The translations under genes were made by a program, and so were the position numbers. The notes below the pieces were generated by a model, which worked only from the letters and a program-made list of their open reading frames with translations, did not search any database and was not told the DNA's origin. A stretch of 64,000 nt of DNA from Comamonas sp. KCTC 72670 (GTDB lineage: Bacteria; Myxococcota; Myxococcia; Myxococcales; Myxococcaceae), in contig BNCN01000014.1 in assembly GCA_014656495.1 (NCBI GenBank), positions 166,362-230,361 on the forward strand, written 5' to 3'. Position 1 is the stretch's first letter; each line of letters begins with the position of its first letter. This document shows, piece after piece, positions 1 through 10,887 of the stretch.

Positions 1-1
1 C

Positions 2-1381
2 GCGCTGCTGTACGAGGCGCTCACGGATGGCTACGCGTTCGACCCGAAGCTCCCGTATGACCGCCTGCTGCCGGCCATCGAGACGGTGACGCCGCGCGCG
101 CCCCACGTCGTCAATCCGAAGGTGCCGCGCGCGCTAGGGGAGATTGCCCTGCGGCTGCTCGCCAAGCGCCCCGAGGACCGGTACGCGAGCGCGGAGGCCC
201 TGCTGCAAGCCCTCTGGGACGTGGCGAAGGAGAAGCGGCAGCCCGCCTGGAAGGTGTCCCTGGACCGTCCGCCCGAAGGCGCGGGCGACGCGGAGGCGCC
301 CCGGGTCCGCATGGTGCCGGACGCGCCCGTCACCACCCCCGGGCAACGGCCGCGTGGAGAGGGCCCCACGGGCATCGCTCCGGTGTTGCCGCTCAACCCC
401 GAGCCCCGGGAGGTGCCCGCTCCAGAGGCGCCCGCCGCCGCGACGCCCCCGGCGCCAGAGGCCCCCGCGGCGCCCGTGAAGTCTTCCGTCGATGCTCCGG
501 CGGAACCCCTCCCACCGCCTCCGGCGCCCCAACGCCGTCGCGGCGTCGTGGGCCGAGGCGTGGCCGCCGTGCTGGCCGTGGGCCTCGTGGCGTTCGGGCT
601 GAGTCGTCTGGTGTCCCCCTCCGAGGTGGATCCGGCGACCGCACCGTCTCTTCCCATTGAGAAAGGAAGTCCCGCAGTGACGAGTCGTTCTTCGAATTCC
701 TCCGAGACGCCCAGCCCCGAGGTGGTGCCCTCCCTCACGGACGCGGGAGCCGCGGTCCAGGACGCGGGCGAGCCCGCCGCGGCGCACGCGGAGCTGGCCT
801 CCGCCGAAGCGGGAGGCGAGGCCGCGCCACGGCCGAAGAAGCGCACGTCGTCCACCTCCGCGCTGGGCAAGGCCGCCGCCGTGGCGTGCCTCACCGCTGC
901 CTGCGCCGGTGGGCCCCAGGTCCGGGAGGCGCCCCCTCAGCGCGCCTGTCCCCCGGAGGTGCTCGCGGGCATGGCGGAGATTGGCCTCTATCCTCCGAAG
1001 ATGATGGGCAACGACGAGACGGTCGGCGCCGTCCCGAGCTACCAAGACTGGAAGCCGGTGCCCGTGCCTCCGGACGGCAGCCCCATCACCCTCTACGCCC
1101 TCAGCAACGTCACCAGCGCCCACGTCCGCATCTTCCCCAAGGGGACCCGGTTGCATGGCACGTTGTTCCGGGGGCGCACGGCCATCTACGGCTGGATTAC
1201 CGAGGCGGAGTTCCCCGATGGCCGCCGGATGCCGGTCTGCGGAAACATCGTCAACAACGCCAGCCGGGAGGAACTCGGGATGCGATACGATGACGCGAGC
1301 ACCCCCGGCAATCCGATGATGGCTCCGGGCATCAACCTGGCGGCGTCGCAGGTGCTCGGAAAACTCGGGACGCGCAAGTAG
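2..1381 (+). CDS. Membrane Ser/Thr protein kinase, C-terminal part (5' end outside window)
   Basis: An open frame runs in from the window edge, giving about 459 residues without a start. The first ~70 residues read as the last kinase subdomains (LLYEALTDGYAF, then LRLLAKRPEDRYASAEALL, the usual end of a Hanks-type kinase fold). An Ala/Pro-rich cytoplasmic linker follows, then one membrane segment near residues 180-200 (VAAVLAVGLVAFGLSRLV). The extracytoplasmic tail has a small domain containing VRIFPKGTRLHGTLFRG. The soluble tail probably senses or anchors; its ligand is unknown. The catalytic loop lies upstream and cannot be checked. The gene is 51 bp before a DUF2381 gene, a pairing common in Myxococcus genomes. 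Confidence 0.85.
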   Translation, partial: ALLYEALTDGYAFDPKLPYDRLLPAIETVTPRAPHVVNPKVPRALGEIALRLLAKRPEDRYASAEALLQALWDVAKEKRQPAWKVSLDRPPEGAGDAEAPRVRMVPDAPVTTPGQRPRGEGPTGIAPVLPLNPEPREVPAPEAPAAATPPAPEAPAAPVKSSVDAPAEPLPPPPAPQRRRGVVGRGVAAVLAVGLVAFGLSRLVSPSEVDPATAPSLPIEKGSPAVTSRSSNSSETPSPEVVPSLTDAGAAVQDAGEPAAAHAELASAEAGGEAAPRPKKRTSSTSALGKAAAVACLTAACAGGPQVREAPPQRACPPEVLAGMAEIGLYPPKMMGNDETVGAVPSYQDWKPVPVPPDGSPITLYALSNVTSAHVRIFPKGTRLHGTLFRGRTAIYGWITEAEFPDGRRMPVCGNIVNNASREELGMRYDDASTPGNPMMAPGINLAASQVLGKLGTRK

Positions 1382-1432
1382 CCCTCCTGCCTGTCATGGT
1401 GGGCGCGCGCCCTTGCTAGAGGTGGCTCGGCC

Positions 1433-2347
1433 TTGACTGGTTCGCCCGCATTCATCGTGCTCGCCTGGGGAGTGTTGTGGTCCGCGACGGCGCAGGCCGC
1501 GGCGCAGGAGCCGCCCGGCAGCGGGAGCGCGGTGCGGAGAATCGACGTCCAGGCGGGGACGCCGCTGGCGCCGCAGGAGGTCCGCATCAGCCCCGGGCTG
1601 TCCACCACCGTGTTCTTCGACGCGCGCATCCGCCCGGAGCAGCTGGTGCTCGAGGGGCGCGAGCGCTTCCAGCGCTTTGGCGTGACGGAGGACCACCTCG
1701 TGCTGGTGCCCTCGTCCACGTTCCGCGAGGGTGAGCGGCTTCGGCTGGAGGTCCGCTTCCATGACGGCGCGGTACCGGAGCGCGCCGTCATGGTGCTCGT
1801 CGTGGACTCCGCGCGCGCGGAGCGGCAGGTGGAGCTCTTCCGCCAGACGCGCTCCGCCGCATCCTACCAGCAGGAGGTGGAGGAGCTGCGTTCAGGGATG
1901 CTCCGGCTGGAGCGCCAGGTTCAGCAGCTTCAGCGCTCCCGTCCGGGGGAATGCAGCCGGGAGTCCCTGGTGGCGGACCTCGGTGACGAGGACTCCATCG
2001 CCTTTCGGGCCTGGTTTCCCCGGAAGGTGTCTGGGGAGTTCTCACTGCTGCGCGCGACCTTCCTCCGGCTGTCTCCCCGCTGGGCCGCCTTGCGGCTGAC
2101 GCTGACGGGGACACGCGCCAGCAGGGGGTGGGCCGTGGCGGGGGCGGAGCTCACGGATGCCCAGGGCCGGCGGTTGAAGTCGCTGCCCCCCTGGCAGGCC
2201 GGGCCCGTGGGAGACGGTGAGACCTCCATCGTCATCCTGCTGGATGAGCCGAGCACCCCGGGCGAGGGGCTGGGGCGCTACACCCTGGAGCTGTGGAACG
2301 AGGGCCGGAAGCAGACCTTGAAGATGGAGGGGCTCCAGGCGCGGTGA
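1433..2347 (+). CDS. DUF2381 family exported protein
   Basis: 304 residues from a TTG start 9 nt after a GAGGTG ribosome binding site; no ATG is available near the signal sequence. The N-terminus is a typical signal peptide ending AQAAAQ. The body (RRIDVQAGTP, then ISPGLSTTVFFDA) matches the Myxococcus paralogous DUF2381 (TIGR02268) family, including the Glu/Arg-rich helix around residues 135-165. Family function is unknown. Members often sit beside Ser/Thr kinase genes, as here, so a role as a periplasmic partner of the kinase tail is an inference from position. Confidence 0.8.
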   Translation: MTGSPAFIVLAWGVLWSATAQAAAQEPPGSGSAVRRIDVQAGTPLAPQEVRISPGLSTTVFFDARIRPEQLVLEGRERFQRFGVTEDHLVLVPSSTFREGERLRLEVRFHDGAVPERAVMVLVVDSARAERQVELFRQTRSAASYQQEVEELRSGMLRLERQVQQLQRSRPGECSRESLVADLGDEDSIAFRAWFPRKVSGEFSLLRATFLRLSPRWAALRLTLTGTRASRGWAVAGAELTDAQGRRLKSLPPWQAGPVGDGETSIVILLDEPSTPGEGLGRYTLELWNEGRKQTLKMEGLQAR

Positions 2348-2396
2348 GCCGCGACTTGAGCCCTGCGCCCCGCCGTGTAGGGTGGCGCTCCGGCCG

Positions 2397-3179
2397 ATGA
2401 CCTCACTTCCCCCGCCCGAGTCCCTCCGCTGCATCAACGCCGACGCCCGCGAGCCCCAGGGCTACCGCGCCGCGCTGGGCGACACCCGCGCCGCGTTGCT
2501 CCACACGGACCCGCCGTATTGCCTGCTCACCCGGCGGCGCAAGGGCGGGGACCTCCGCGACACCCGCGCGCACAAGAAGATCGACCAGAACCCCATCGTC
2601 CGCTTCGAGACGGTGCGCGACTACCGCGCCTTCTCCGAGGCCTGGCTGTCTCGCGCCACCGCGCACCTCACGCCGGACGCCGTCCTGGTCATCTGGACGA
2701 ACCTCCTGGGCAAGGAGCCCATCCTCACCGCCGCGCGCGGGCTCGGCTATCCGCACCTGCGCGGCGAGTACGTCTGGGGCAAGCGCACCACGGACAAGAA
2801 CGCCAACGAGCAGACGCTGCGCGTGTACGAGGTCGCGCTCGTCATCGCGCGCACGCCCGAGCCGCCGCTGGAGCCCGGCGGCCTGCCCACCGTCTGGGCC
2901 GTGGTCGGCGGCTACGACGACGAAGGCGAGGCGAAGCGCTGGGGCGGCCACCCGCACCACAAGCCCTTCTCCGTGCTGGAGCCGCTCGTGCGCACGTACA
3001 GCCGACCCGGAGACACGGTGCTGGACCCCTTCGCGGGCAGCGGCTCCATGCCCTCGGCGGCCCTGAAGCTGGGCCGCGTGCCCGCGTGCCTGGAGGTCGA
3101 GCCCGAGTGGGCCGAGCGCGTGACGCACCGCCTGCGCGACACGGCCCGCGAGGAGGCTCAGCGCGCCAGCGCCCGGTAG
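2397..3179 (+). CDS. Site-specific DNA methyltransferase, beta class
   Basis: About 260 residues. The catalytic motif IV (TDPPYCLL) lies near the N-terminus and the AdoMet-binding motif I (DPFAGSGS) near the C-terminus. That order defines beta-class N4-cytosine/N6-adenine methyltransferases. ATG at 2397 is preferred over an in-frame GTG at 2382. No restriction endonuclease gene adjoins it, so it is either an orphan methylase or a regulatory methylase; the recognition site cannot be read from sequence. Its 3' end overlaps the converging oxygenase gene by 22 nt. Confidence 0.85.
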   Translation: MTSLPPPESLRCINADAREPQGYRAALGDTRAALLHTDPPYCLLTRRRKGGDLRDTRAHKKIDQNPIVRFETVRDYRAFSEAWLSRATAHLTPDAVLVIWTNLLGKEPILTAARGLGYPHLRGEYVWGKRTTDKNANEQTLRVYEVALVIARTPEPPLEPGGLPTVWAVVGGYDDEGEAKRWGGHPHHKPFSVLEPLVRTYSRPGDTVLDPFAGSGSMPSAALKLGRVPACLEVEPEWAERVTHRLRDTAREEAQRASAR

Positions 3180-3805
3180 AGGCGCGTGTCCGCCCACGCG
3201 GGGATGTCCGTGGGGCGGTGCGCCCACCAGTTCATCACCAGCGTGCGCCGCTGCCGCGCGCGGCCGGGCAGCTTGCCGTCCGGAATCTGGTTCTCCGCGT
3301 CCAGCACGCCGTGGGTCAGCGTGCCGTCGAACACCACCAGCCGGTTGGGCCGGGGCGTCACCAGGTCGGCGGTGTCGAGCCGGGAGGGCGCCAGGGACGG
3401 GTTGGCCGGGTCGGGCTTCTCGCGCGTCACCACCAGCGCGCCGCCGCGCACGCGGTTGAGGAAGAGCACCGAGGAGATGCGCGGGTGCACCAGCTCGCCG
3501 GTGCGCCGCGCCAGCTTCTCGTCGCGGTCCTGGTGGAAGTCCACGCGCACGTCCGTGGGGGACATGCGCGACAGCCACCATTCGACGCCCGCCACGCGGC
3601 GCTTGCCGGCGATGTGGGGACGCAGCGCGAGGATGATGTCCTCCACCACGTTGCCGGCCGGGCCGAAGTCGAACCAGAAGGTCGTCTGGTAGGTCTGTCG
3701 CAAGCGCTCCGTGCCCACGTCGCCCACGCGCCGCAGCAGCCGGCGGAAGAGCAGGGGGGGCACGGCGTTTTCCGTCAGTCGAACGAGGGTTTCCACGGGG
3801 CGCAC
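3158..3805 (-). CDS. 2OG-Fe(II) oxygenase family protein
   Basis: 215 residues starting at GTG. The iron triad of the 2-oxoglutarate dioxygenase fold is visible: HQD at residues 91-93 and a distal His at about 165 in LTHGVLD, with an Arg-rich stretch downstream that could bind 2-oxoglutarate. It lacks a signal peptide, so it is cytoplasmic. It resembles prolyl-4-hydroxylase-like proteins, but the substrate cannot be told. It converges on the methyltransferase gene. Confidence 0.7.
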   Translation of the reverse strand: MRPVETLVRLTENAVPPLLFRRLLRRVGDVGTERLRQTYQTTFWFDFGPAGNVVEDIILALRPHIAGKRRVAGVEWWLSRMSPTDVRVDFHQDRDEKLARRTGELVHPRISSVLFLNRVRGGALVVTREKPDPANPSLAPSRLDTADLVTPRPNRLVVFDGTLTHGVLDAENQIPDGKLPGRARQRRTLVMNWWAHRPTDIPAWADTRLYRALAR

Positions 3806-3876
3806 AGCATGCCATCTTCGCCTACCGCCCGGTGGCGTGGACCATTCTCCTCCGGCGAGGAGGGCTCGGAGGAACG

Positions 3877-5154
3877 ATGAAGGCGCACCAGAAGATGCTC
3901 GTCGGCATTGCCGCCGGCGCGGTGGCGGGGCTCGTCGCCAACGCCGCCGCGGGTGATTCGGCCTGGCTGGCGTTCCTCGTGGACAACGTGGCCTCGCCCT
4001 TGGGGCAGATCTTCATCCGCCTGCTGCTGATGCTCGTGGTGCCGCTGCTGTTCTCCGCCATCGTCGTGGCGGTGTCGGAGCTGGACCTCAAGCAGGTGGG
4101 CCGGCTGGGCGTCCGCACGCTGGGCTACACCGTCGTCCTGTCCTCCATCTCCGTGCTCATCGGCCTGGTGCTGGTCAACACGCTGGAGCCCGGCGCGGGG
4201 CTGAGCGACGAGGCCCGCGCGCTGGCCCAGGGCGGGATGACCATCCAGGCCGCCGCGGCGCCGGGGGCGTCGTCGTTTGGCGCGGTCATCGTGTCCATGG
4301 TGCCCACCAACCCCATCAAGGCGGCGGGGGACGGAGACTTCATCGGCCTCATCGTCTTCTCGCTCATCTTCGGCATGGGCGTGGCGTTGACGCAGGGCGA
4401 GCCCGTCCAGCGCCTGCAGCAGTCCATCCAGGGCCTCTACGACGTGATGATGAAGCTCATCGACGGCGTGCTGAAGCTGGCGCCCATCGGCGTGGCCGCG
4501 CTGCTCTTCTCCATGACGGCGCGGCTGGGCTTCGGCATCTTCGGGCAGCTCGCCGCCTACATGGGCACGGTGCTGCTGGCGCTGGGCATCCACATGTTCG
4601 TCGTCTACTCGCTGTCGGTGCGCTTCCTGGGCGGGCGCAGCCCCATCGAGTTCTTCCGCAGCAGCCGGCTGGCCATCGTCACCGCGTTCTCCACGTCCTC
4701 CTCCAGCGCCACGCTGCCCACCGCGCTCAAGGTGGCCGAGGAGAACCTGAAGCTGCCCCGCAACGTGTCGCGCTTCGTGCTGACCGCGGGCTCGGCCATG
4801 AACCAGAACGGCACCGCGCTCTTCGAGGGCGTCACGGTGCTCTTCCTGGCCCAGGTCTACGGCGTGGAGCTGAGCCTGACCGACCAGTCGCTCATCATGT
4901 TCATCTGCATCCTGGCGGGCATTGGCACCGCCGGCGTGCCCGCGGGCTCCATCCCCGTCATCGCGATGATCCTGGGCATGTTCAAGATTCCGGTGGAGGG
5001 CCTGGGCCTCATCCTGGGCGTGGACCGCTTCCTGGACATGTGTCGCACCACCCTCAACGTCACCGGCGACCTGGCCGCCGCCGTGTACGTGGCGCGCGGG
5101 GAACCGGCCGACAGCCCGGTCGAAGAGGGAGCCGTGGACCCTTCCACGACCTGA
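3877..5154 (+). CDS. Dicarboxylate/amino acid:cation symporter (DAACS family)
   Basis: 425 residues in the inner membrane. The start at 3877 is set by a GGAGGA site 4 nt upstream; an upstream in-frame start adds only an atypical extension. Hallmarks of the GltP/DctA/EAAT fold are present: the serine-rich re-entrant loop (FSTSSSSATLPT) and NQNGTALFEG of TM7, then a second re-entrant loop AGIGTAGVPAGS. The family couples Na+ or H+ to uptake of glutamate, aspartate or C4-dicarboxylates; the exact substrate is not determined by these motifs. Amino-acid uptake fits a proteolytic predator. Confidence 0.9.
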   Translation: MKAHQKMLVGIAAGAVAGLVANAAAGDSAWLAFLVDNVASPLGQIFIRLLLMLVVPLLFSAIVVAVSELDLKQVGRLGVRTLGYTVVLSSISVLIGLVLVNTLEPGAGLSDEARALAQGGMTIQAAAAPGASSFGAVIVSMVPTNPIKAAGDGDFIGLIVFSLIFGMGVALTQGEPVQRLQQSIQGLYDVMMKLIDGVLKLAPIGVAALLFSMTARLGFGIFGQLAAYMGTVLLALGIHMFVVYSLSVRFLGGRSPIEFFRSSRLAIVTAFSTSSSSATLPTALKVAEENLKLPRNVSRFVLTAGSAMNQNGTALFEGVTVLFLAQVYGVELSLTDQSLIMFICILAGIGTAGVPAGSIPVIAMILGMFKIPVEGLGLILGVDRFLDMCRTTLNVTGDLAAAVYVARGEPADSPVEEGAVDPSTT

Positions 5155-5222
5155 CGCCCGGCATTTCCCGCCGCACCTTCCCGCAATCGCAGTTTCCTCG
5201 CAGTCATCACCAAGGAGCCCGC

Positions 5223-5708
5223 ATGAGGGTCGCCAAGGATTCCGTCGTCTCGCTGGATTACAAGCTGCACCTGGGAGACGGTCAGGTCATCGACCAGAGC
5301 GCTCCCGGCCAGCCGCTCTCCTATCTGCATGGGCACCGGCAGATTGTCCCGGGGCTCGAGGGCGCCCTGGAGGGCATGAACCTGGGTGACAGCAAGCAGG
5401 TGGTGGTGGCGCCAGGGCAGGGCTATGGCGAGCACGACCCGGCGGGCGTGCGCACCGTGCCGCGCAACATGCTGCCGCCGGGGATGAATCCCCAGGCGGG
5501 CCAGACGCTGATGGCGCAGACGGACCAGGGCGACATCCCCCTGCGCATCCAGGAGGTGCGCGACGACGGCATCGTGGTGGACCTCAACCACCCGCTGGCG
5601 GGCAAGACGCTGCACTTCGACGTCACCGTGAAGGACGTCCGGGCGGCCACGCAGGAAGAGCTGACGCACGGCCACGTCCACGGGCCGGGCGGGCATGAGC
5701 ACGGCTGA
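5223..5708 (+). CDS. FKBP-type peptidyl-prolyl isomerase, SlyD-like
   Basis: 161 residues. The start is chosen at AAGGAGCCCGC-ATG; upstream in-frame codons lie over the 3' end of the symporter gene. The protein is an FKBP domain split by an insert-in-flap chaperone domain (residues ~70-125), the SlyD arrangement: LDYKLHLGDGQVID, then GLEGALEGM, then VDLNHPLAGKTLHFDV. The C-terminus is His-rich (HGHVHGPGGHEHG), a short version of the SlyD metal-binding tail. It catalyses prolyl isomerisation and assists folding in the cytoplasm. Confidence 0.9.
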   Translation: MRVAKDSVVSLDYKLHLGDGQVIDQSAPGQPLSYLHGHRQIVPGLEGALEGMNLGDSKQVVVAPGQGYGEHDPAGVRTVPRNMLPPGMNPQAGQTLMAQTDQGDIPLRIQEVRDDGIVVDLNHPLAGKTLHFDVTVKDVRAATQEELTHGHVHGPGGHEHG

Positions 5709-5808
5709 CGCGCTGCCCTGACGCGGCGCGGCCAGCCTGGGAGGTTGGCCCGCCCGTCGCACGCCGTGCTCGCGGGGGGAAGGGGCGTGCATTATCGTCG
5801 CGCCCCCC

Positions 5809-7704
5809 ATGAGCCAGTCCCCCTCACAGACGCCCAGCCCCAGCAACCTCCGCATCCAGCCGACCGACTCGCCCGGTGACGCGGGCGCCTCCGCGGCGAG
5901 GGACCCGGAGCGTTACTGGCTGGAGCACGTCTACCAGGGCGGGGTGCGTCAGCTCACCGTCCGCGCCGTCATCGCCGGCATGCTCATTGGCGCGGTGATG
6001 TGCCTCTCCAACCTCTACGTCATCCTCAAGACGGGCTGGAGCCTGGGCGTCACCATCACCGCCTGCATCCTCGCCTTCGCGGTGTTCGGCACGCTGCGCT
6101 CGCTGCGCGTGCTGAAGACGGAGTTCACCGACCTGGAGAACAACGCCATGGGCTCGGTGGCCTCGGCGGCCGGGTACATGACGGGCGGCGGCAACATGGC
6201 CGCGGTGCCCGCGCTGCTGATGCTGACGGGCGCGCTGCCGTCCGCGGGCTGGCTGATGGTCTGGTTCGCCGTCATCTCCGCGATGGGCGTCTTCGCCGCC
6301 ATCCCCATCAAGCGCCAGCTCATCAACGTGGAAGCGCTGCCGTTCCCCACGGGCACGGCCACCGCGGAGACCATCCGCGCGCTCCACGGCCACGGTGAGA
6401 CGGCCCGCCGCAAGTCGCGCCTGCTGGCCATCGCGGGCGGCATCGGCGCGCTGCTGGTGACGCTGCGCGACGCGCGCTTCGCGTGGCTGACCAACATCCC
6501 GGAGAAGGTGAGCCTCCCGTTCACCCTGCTGGGGAAGAAGGCGTCGGCGTGGTCGCTGTCCTTCGACTTCAGCCTGCTGCTGGTGGGCGCGGGCGCGCTG
6601 GTGAGCTTCCGCACCGGCTGGTCCATGCTGCTGGGCGCGGTCCTCACCTACGGCTTCCTCGCGCCGGCCATGGTGACCCAGGGCGCCATCGCGGAGGTGA
6701 CGTACCGCTCCATCAACAGCTGGATGGTGTGGACGGGCTCGGCGGTGCTGGTGTCCTCCGGCCTGCTGTCGTTCGCCTTCCAGTGGCGGAGCGTGGCGCG
6801 CTCGTTCAAGTCCCTGGCGGGCCTCTTCCGCGGGAAGAACGCCAAGGAGGAGGAGGCGGATCCGCTGGCCGGCATCGAGTGCCCGCCCGCGTGGTTCCCC
6901 CTGGGCTTCGCGATTCTGGGCCCCATCGCCGTCTTCCTGATGGCCTACCTCTTCCAGATTCCGTGGTGGGCGGGCGTCATGGCCCTGCCGCTGGCCGTCG
7001 TCATGGGCGTCATCGCCAGCCGGGTGACGGGCGAGACGGACACCACGCCCACCAAGGCGCTGGGGCCCGTCACACAGCTCATCTTCGGCGGCCTGGCGCC
7101 GGGCAACATCCCCGCCAACGTGATGAGCGCCAACGCCACCGGCGGCGTGGGGCTCCACTCCGCGGACCTGCTCACGGACCTGAAGTCGGGGTGGTTGCTG
7201 GGCGCCAACCCGCGCCAGCAGTTCATCGCGCAGCTCTTCGGCGTGGTGGCCGGCGCGGTGGTGGTGGTGCCCGTGTTCAACATCCTGGTGCCGGACGCCA
7301 GCATGCTGGGCTCCGAGGAGTTCCCCGCGCCCGCGTCCATGGTGTGGGCGGGCGTGTCGAAGCTGCTCGCCACGGGCGTGGCCGCGCTGCCGGACTCGGC
7401 CCGCGTGGGCGCGCTGTGCGGCGCCCTGCTGGGCATCTTCCTGGTGCTGTTGGAGCGCTGGGCGCCGGCGAGGATGAAGGCCTACGTGCCGTCGCCCGCG
7501 GGCTTCGGGCTGGCCATCGTGATTCCGGGCTCCAGCTCCATCGCCTTCTTCTTCGGCTCGGCCATCGCCGCGCTGCTGCGCCGCGCGAAGCCGAAGCTGG
7601 CGGAGGAGACGGTGCTTCCCATCTCCTCCGGGTTCATCGCGGGTGAGAGCCTGCTGGGCATCGGCATCGCCATGGCGAAGGCCTTCGGCGTGATGCCCAA
7701 GTAG
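5809..7704 (+). CDS. OPT family oligopeptide transporter
   Basis: 631 residues, polytopic inner-membrane protein. After a ~40-residue Pro/Ser-rich cytoplasmic head it shows the OPT layout: GGVRQLTVRAVIAGML before TM1, NAMGSVASAAGYMTGGGNM in the pore region, NVEALPFPTGTATAETIRAL, and near the C-terminus IPGSSSIAFFFGSAI. OPT proteins import peptides or metal-chelator conjugates by proton symport. The prokaryotic subgroup is mostly uncharacterised. It is not in an operon with its neighbours and converges with the next gene (3-nt gap). Confidence 0.9.
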   Translation: MSQSPSQTPSPSNLRIQPTDSPGDAGASAARDPERYWLEHVYQGGVRQLTVRAVIAGMLIGAVMCLSNLYVILKTGWSLGVTITACILAFAVFGTLRSLRVLKTEFTDLENNAMGSVASAAGYMTGGGNMAAVPALLMLTGALPSAGWLMVWFAVISAMGVFAAIPIKRQLINVEALPFPTGTATAETIRALHGHGETARRKSRLLAIAGGIGALLVTLRDARFAWLTNIPEKVSLPFTLLGKKASAWSLSFDFSLLLVGAGALVSFRTGWSMLLGAVLTYGFLAPAMVTQGAIAEVTYRSINSWMVWTGSAVLVSSGLLSFAFQWRSVARSFKSLAGLFRGKNAKEEEADPLAGIECPPAWFPLGFAILGPIAVFLMAYLFQIPWWAGVMALPLAVVMGVIASRVTGETDTTPTKALGPVTQLIFGGLAPGNIPANVMSANATGGVGLHSADLLTDLKSGWLLGANPRQQFIAQLFGVVAGAVVVVPVFNILVPDASMLGSEEFPAPASMVWAGVSKLLATGVAALPDSARVGALCGALLGIFLVLLERWAPARMKAYVPSPAGFGLAIVIPGSSSIAFFFGSAIAALLRRAKPKLAEETVLPISSGFIAGESLLGIGIAMAKAFGVMPK

Positions 7705-7707
7705 TGC

Positions 7708-8619
7708 TCAGTCCACCCGGAACGTGGAGAAGGACGCGCCCGCGATGAAGCGGAAGGTGGGCGTGTCCATGCCCGCGCCCACGCCTGGCCCGCCCAGCAC
7801 GAAGAGGTCCAGCCAGGACAGGGTGTGCCGGCGGATGGCGATGAGCAGCTCGCCGGCCGCGCGTCCACCCTGCAGGGGAATCCCCGCCACCACGCTGACC
7901 TCGCCGCGCGTGCTCTCTCCGGCCCGCGACGTCACCGTGGCGCCCAGGCGCAGCTCGTTGCCGATGAGGTCCTGGGAGTAGCCCGAGACGCTGTGCAGCT
8001 CCTGCTTCTTGCGCAGCAGCACGCCGGCCTCGCCGCCCACCTGCCACGTCTCCGCGAGGAAGCCGACCTGCAGGCGGGGGTGCACGGCGTAGTCGTCACG
8101 GGCCAGCAGGGCGGTGCTGCCAAGGGGGAGCGCCGCGGAGACGTCCGCCGCCAGCTGGAGGCCGAAGTCCTGGCGCAGCAGCGCGGCCCGCACGCCGGCC
8201 CACGGCGCGCCCAGGCCCGAGCCGTTGGGGGCGCTGAAGTCCCGGTGCTGCTTGCCACCCTGGCCGACGATGAAGGGCAGCTCCGCCGCCACCTGGAGCC
8301 ACGGCAGCACGCCGTAGGCGAGCGTCAGGTCCATGGTGAAGCGGTTCTCCACCAGGCCCATGCCGCTGCCCGGCTCCCAGCGCTGCTGGAAGTGGAAGGG
8401 CAGCTGCTCGTAGTGGCCCTGCAGGCCCACGCGCAACTCGCCCTGGGGCATCGTGCGCCCCGTGCCCACGACGAGCGAGCCGAGGGCGGCCGAGTCGAAC
8501 TCCAGCCGTTGCAGATTGAAGGTGGGGAGACTTCGGGCCTGGGCCCGCGAATCCGTGGGGCTCAGCAGGACCAGGGAAGACAACACAGAGACAAGCGCGA
8601 GCGCAGGCCGGAACAGCAA
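7708..8619 (-). CDS. Exported outer-membrane beta-barrel-like protein
   Basis: 303 residues with a clear signal peptide (LALVSVLSSLVLLSP, cleavage after SRAQA). The mature part is built of alternating hydrophobic strands (GELRVGLQGHYEQL; PWLQVAAELPFIVG; LGLQLAADVSAALPLG-like stretches), reminiscent of the 'MetA-pathway/transporter' family of small outer-membrane barrels found in Myxococcales. There is no catalytic motif. The C-terminus (FSTFRVD) lacks a classical terminal Phe/Trp BAM signal, so membrane insertion is an inference from strand pattern only. Confidence 0.55.
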   Translation of the reverse strand: MLFRPALALVSVLSSLVLLSPTDSRAQARSLPTFNLQRLEFDSAALGSLVVGTGRTMPQGELRVGLQGHYEQLPFHFQQRWEPGSGMGLVENRFTMDLTLAYGVLPWLQVAAELPFIVGQGGKQHRDFSAPNGSGLGAPWAGVRAALLRQDFGLQLAADVSAALPLGSTALLARDDYAVHPRLQVGFLAETWQVGGEAGVLLRKKQELHSVSGYSQDLIGNELRLGATVTSRAGESTRGEVSVVAGIPLQGGRAAGELLIAIRRHTLSWLDLFVLGGPGVGAGMDTPTFRFIAGASFSTFRVD

Positions 8620-8810
8620 GGCGACGCCTCCAAACGAGACATGACGTGAGTGCGACAGCGACAGTCCCGAAGCACCGAACGAGTCTCACGCCGTGCCGCG
8701 CCGCGCAAGCGCGCCACCATTTCCCCTCCGTTCAGCAAGTATTGCGGTTCCCAACACCGCCCCGTCTTGACGGAGTTCGTGTCCGGATTCTCCCTGGGTT
8801 GCGGTGAAGT

Positions 8811-8857
8811 CCCATTCACAGACATGGCTGTGAATGGGCAATTCCTGTCTTCAGGAA
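8811..8857 (-). terminator. Double-hairpin terminator downstream of uup
   Basis: Read on the minus strand just past the uup stop, two inverted repeats occur. A 6-bp stem lies at 8842-8847/8852-8857 with a 4-nt loop, then a perfect 11-bp stem at 8811-8821/8828-8838 with a 6-nt loop. No long U tract follows, so termination efficiency is uncertain. Confidence 0.5.
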
Positions 8858-8864
8858 ACCACCG

Positions 8865-10802
<1,938 letters not shown>

Positions 10803-10826
10803 GGGATTGGACTCCTGAAAAGGCGA

Positions 10827-10856
10827 AAGGCGCCCCTCCATGAAGAGGGACGCCTT
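10827..10856 (-). terminator. Terminator between fusA and uup
   Basis: Twelve-base arms at 10827-10838 and 10845-10856 pair with a single G-U and a 6-nt loop. On the minus strand they are followed by a T-rich run (TTTCGCCTTTTC). This is a rho-independent terminator for fusA, ending only a few bases before the uup ribosome binding site. Confidence 0.75.
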
Positions 10857-10887
10857 CCTTACCGCCAGTGGGTGGCGGATGCGCGGA

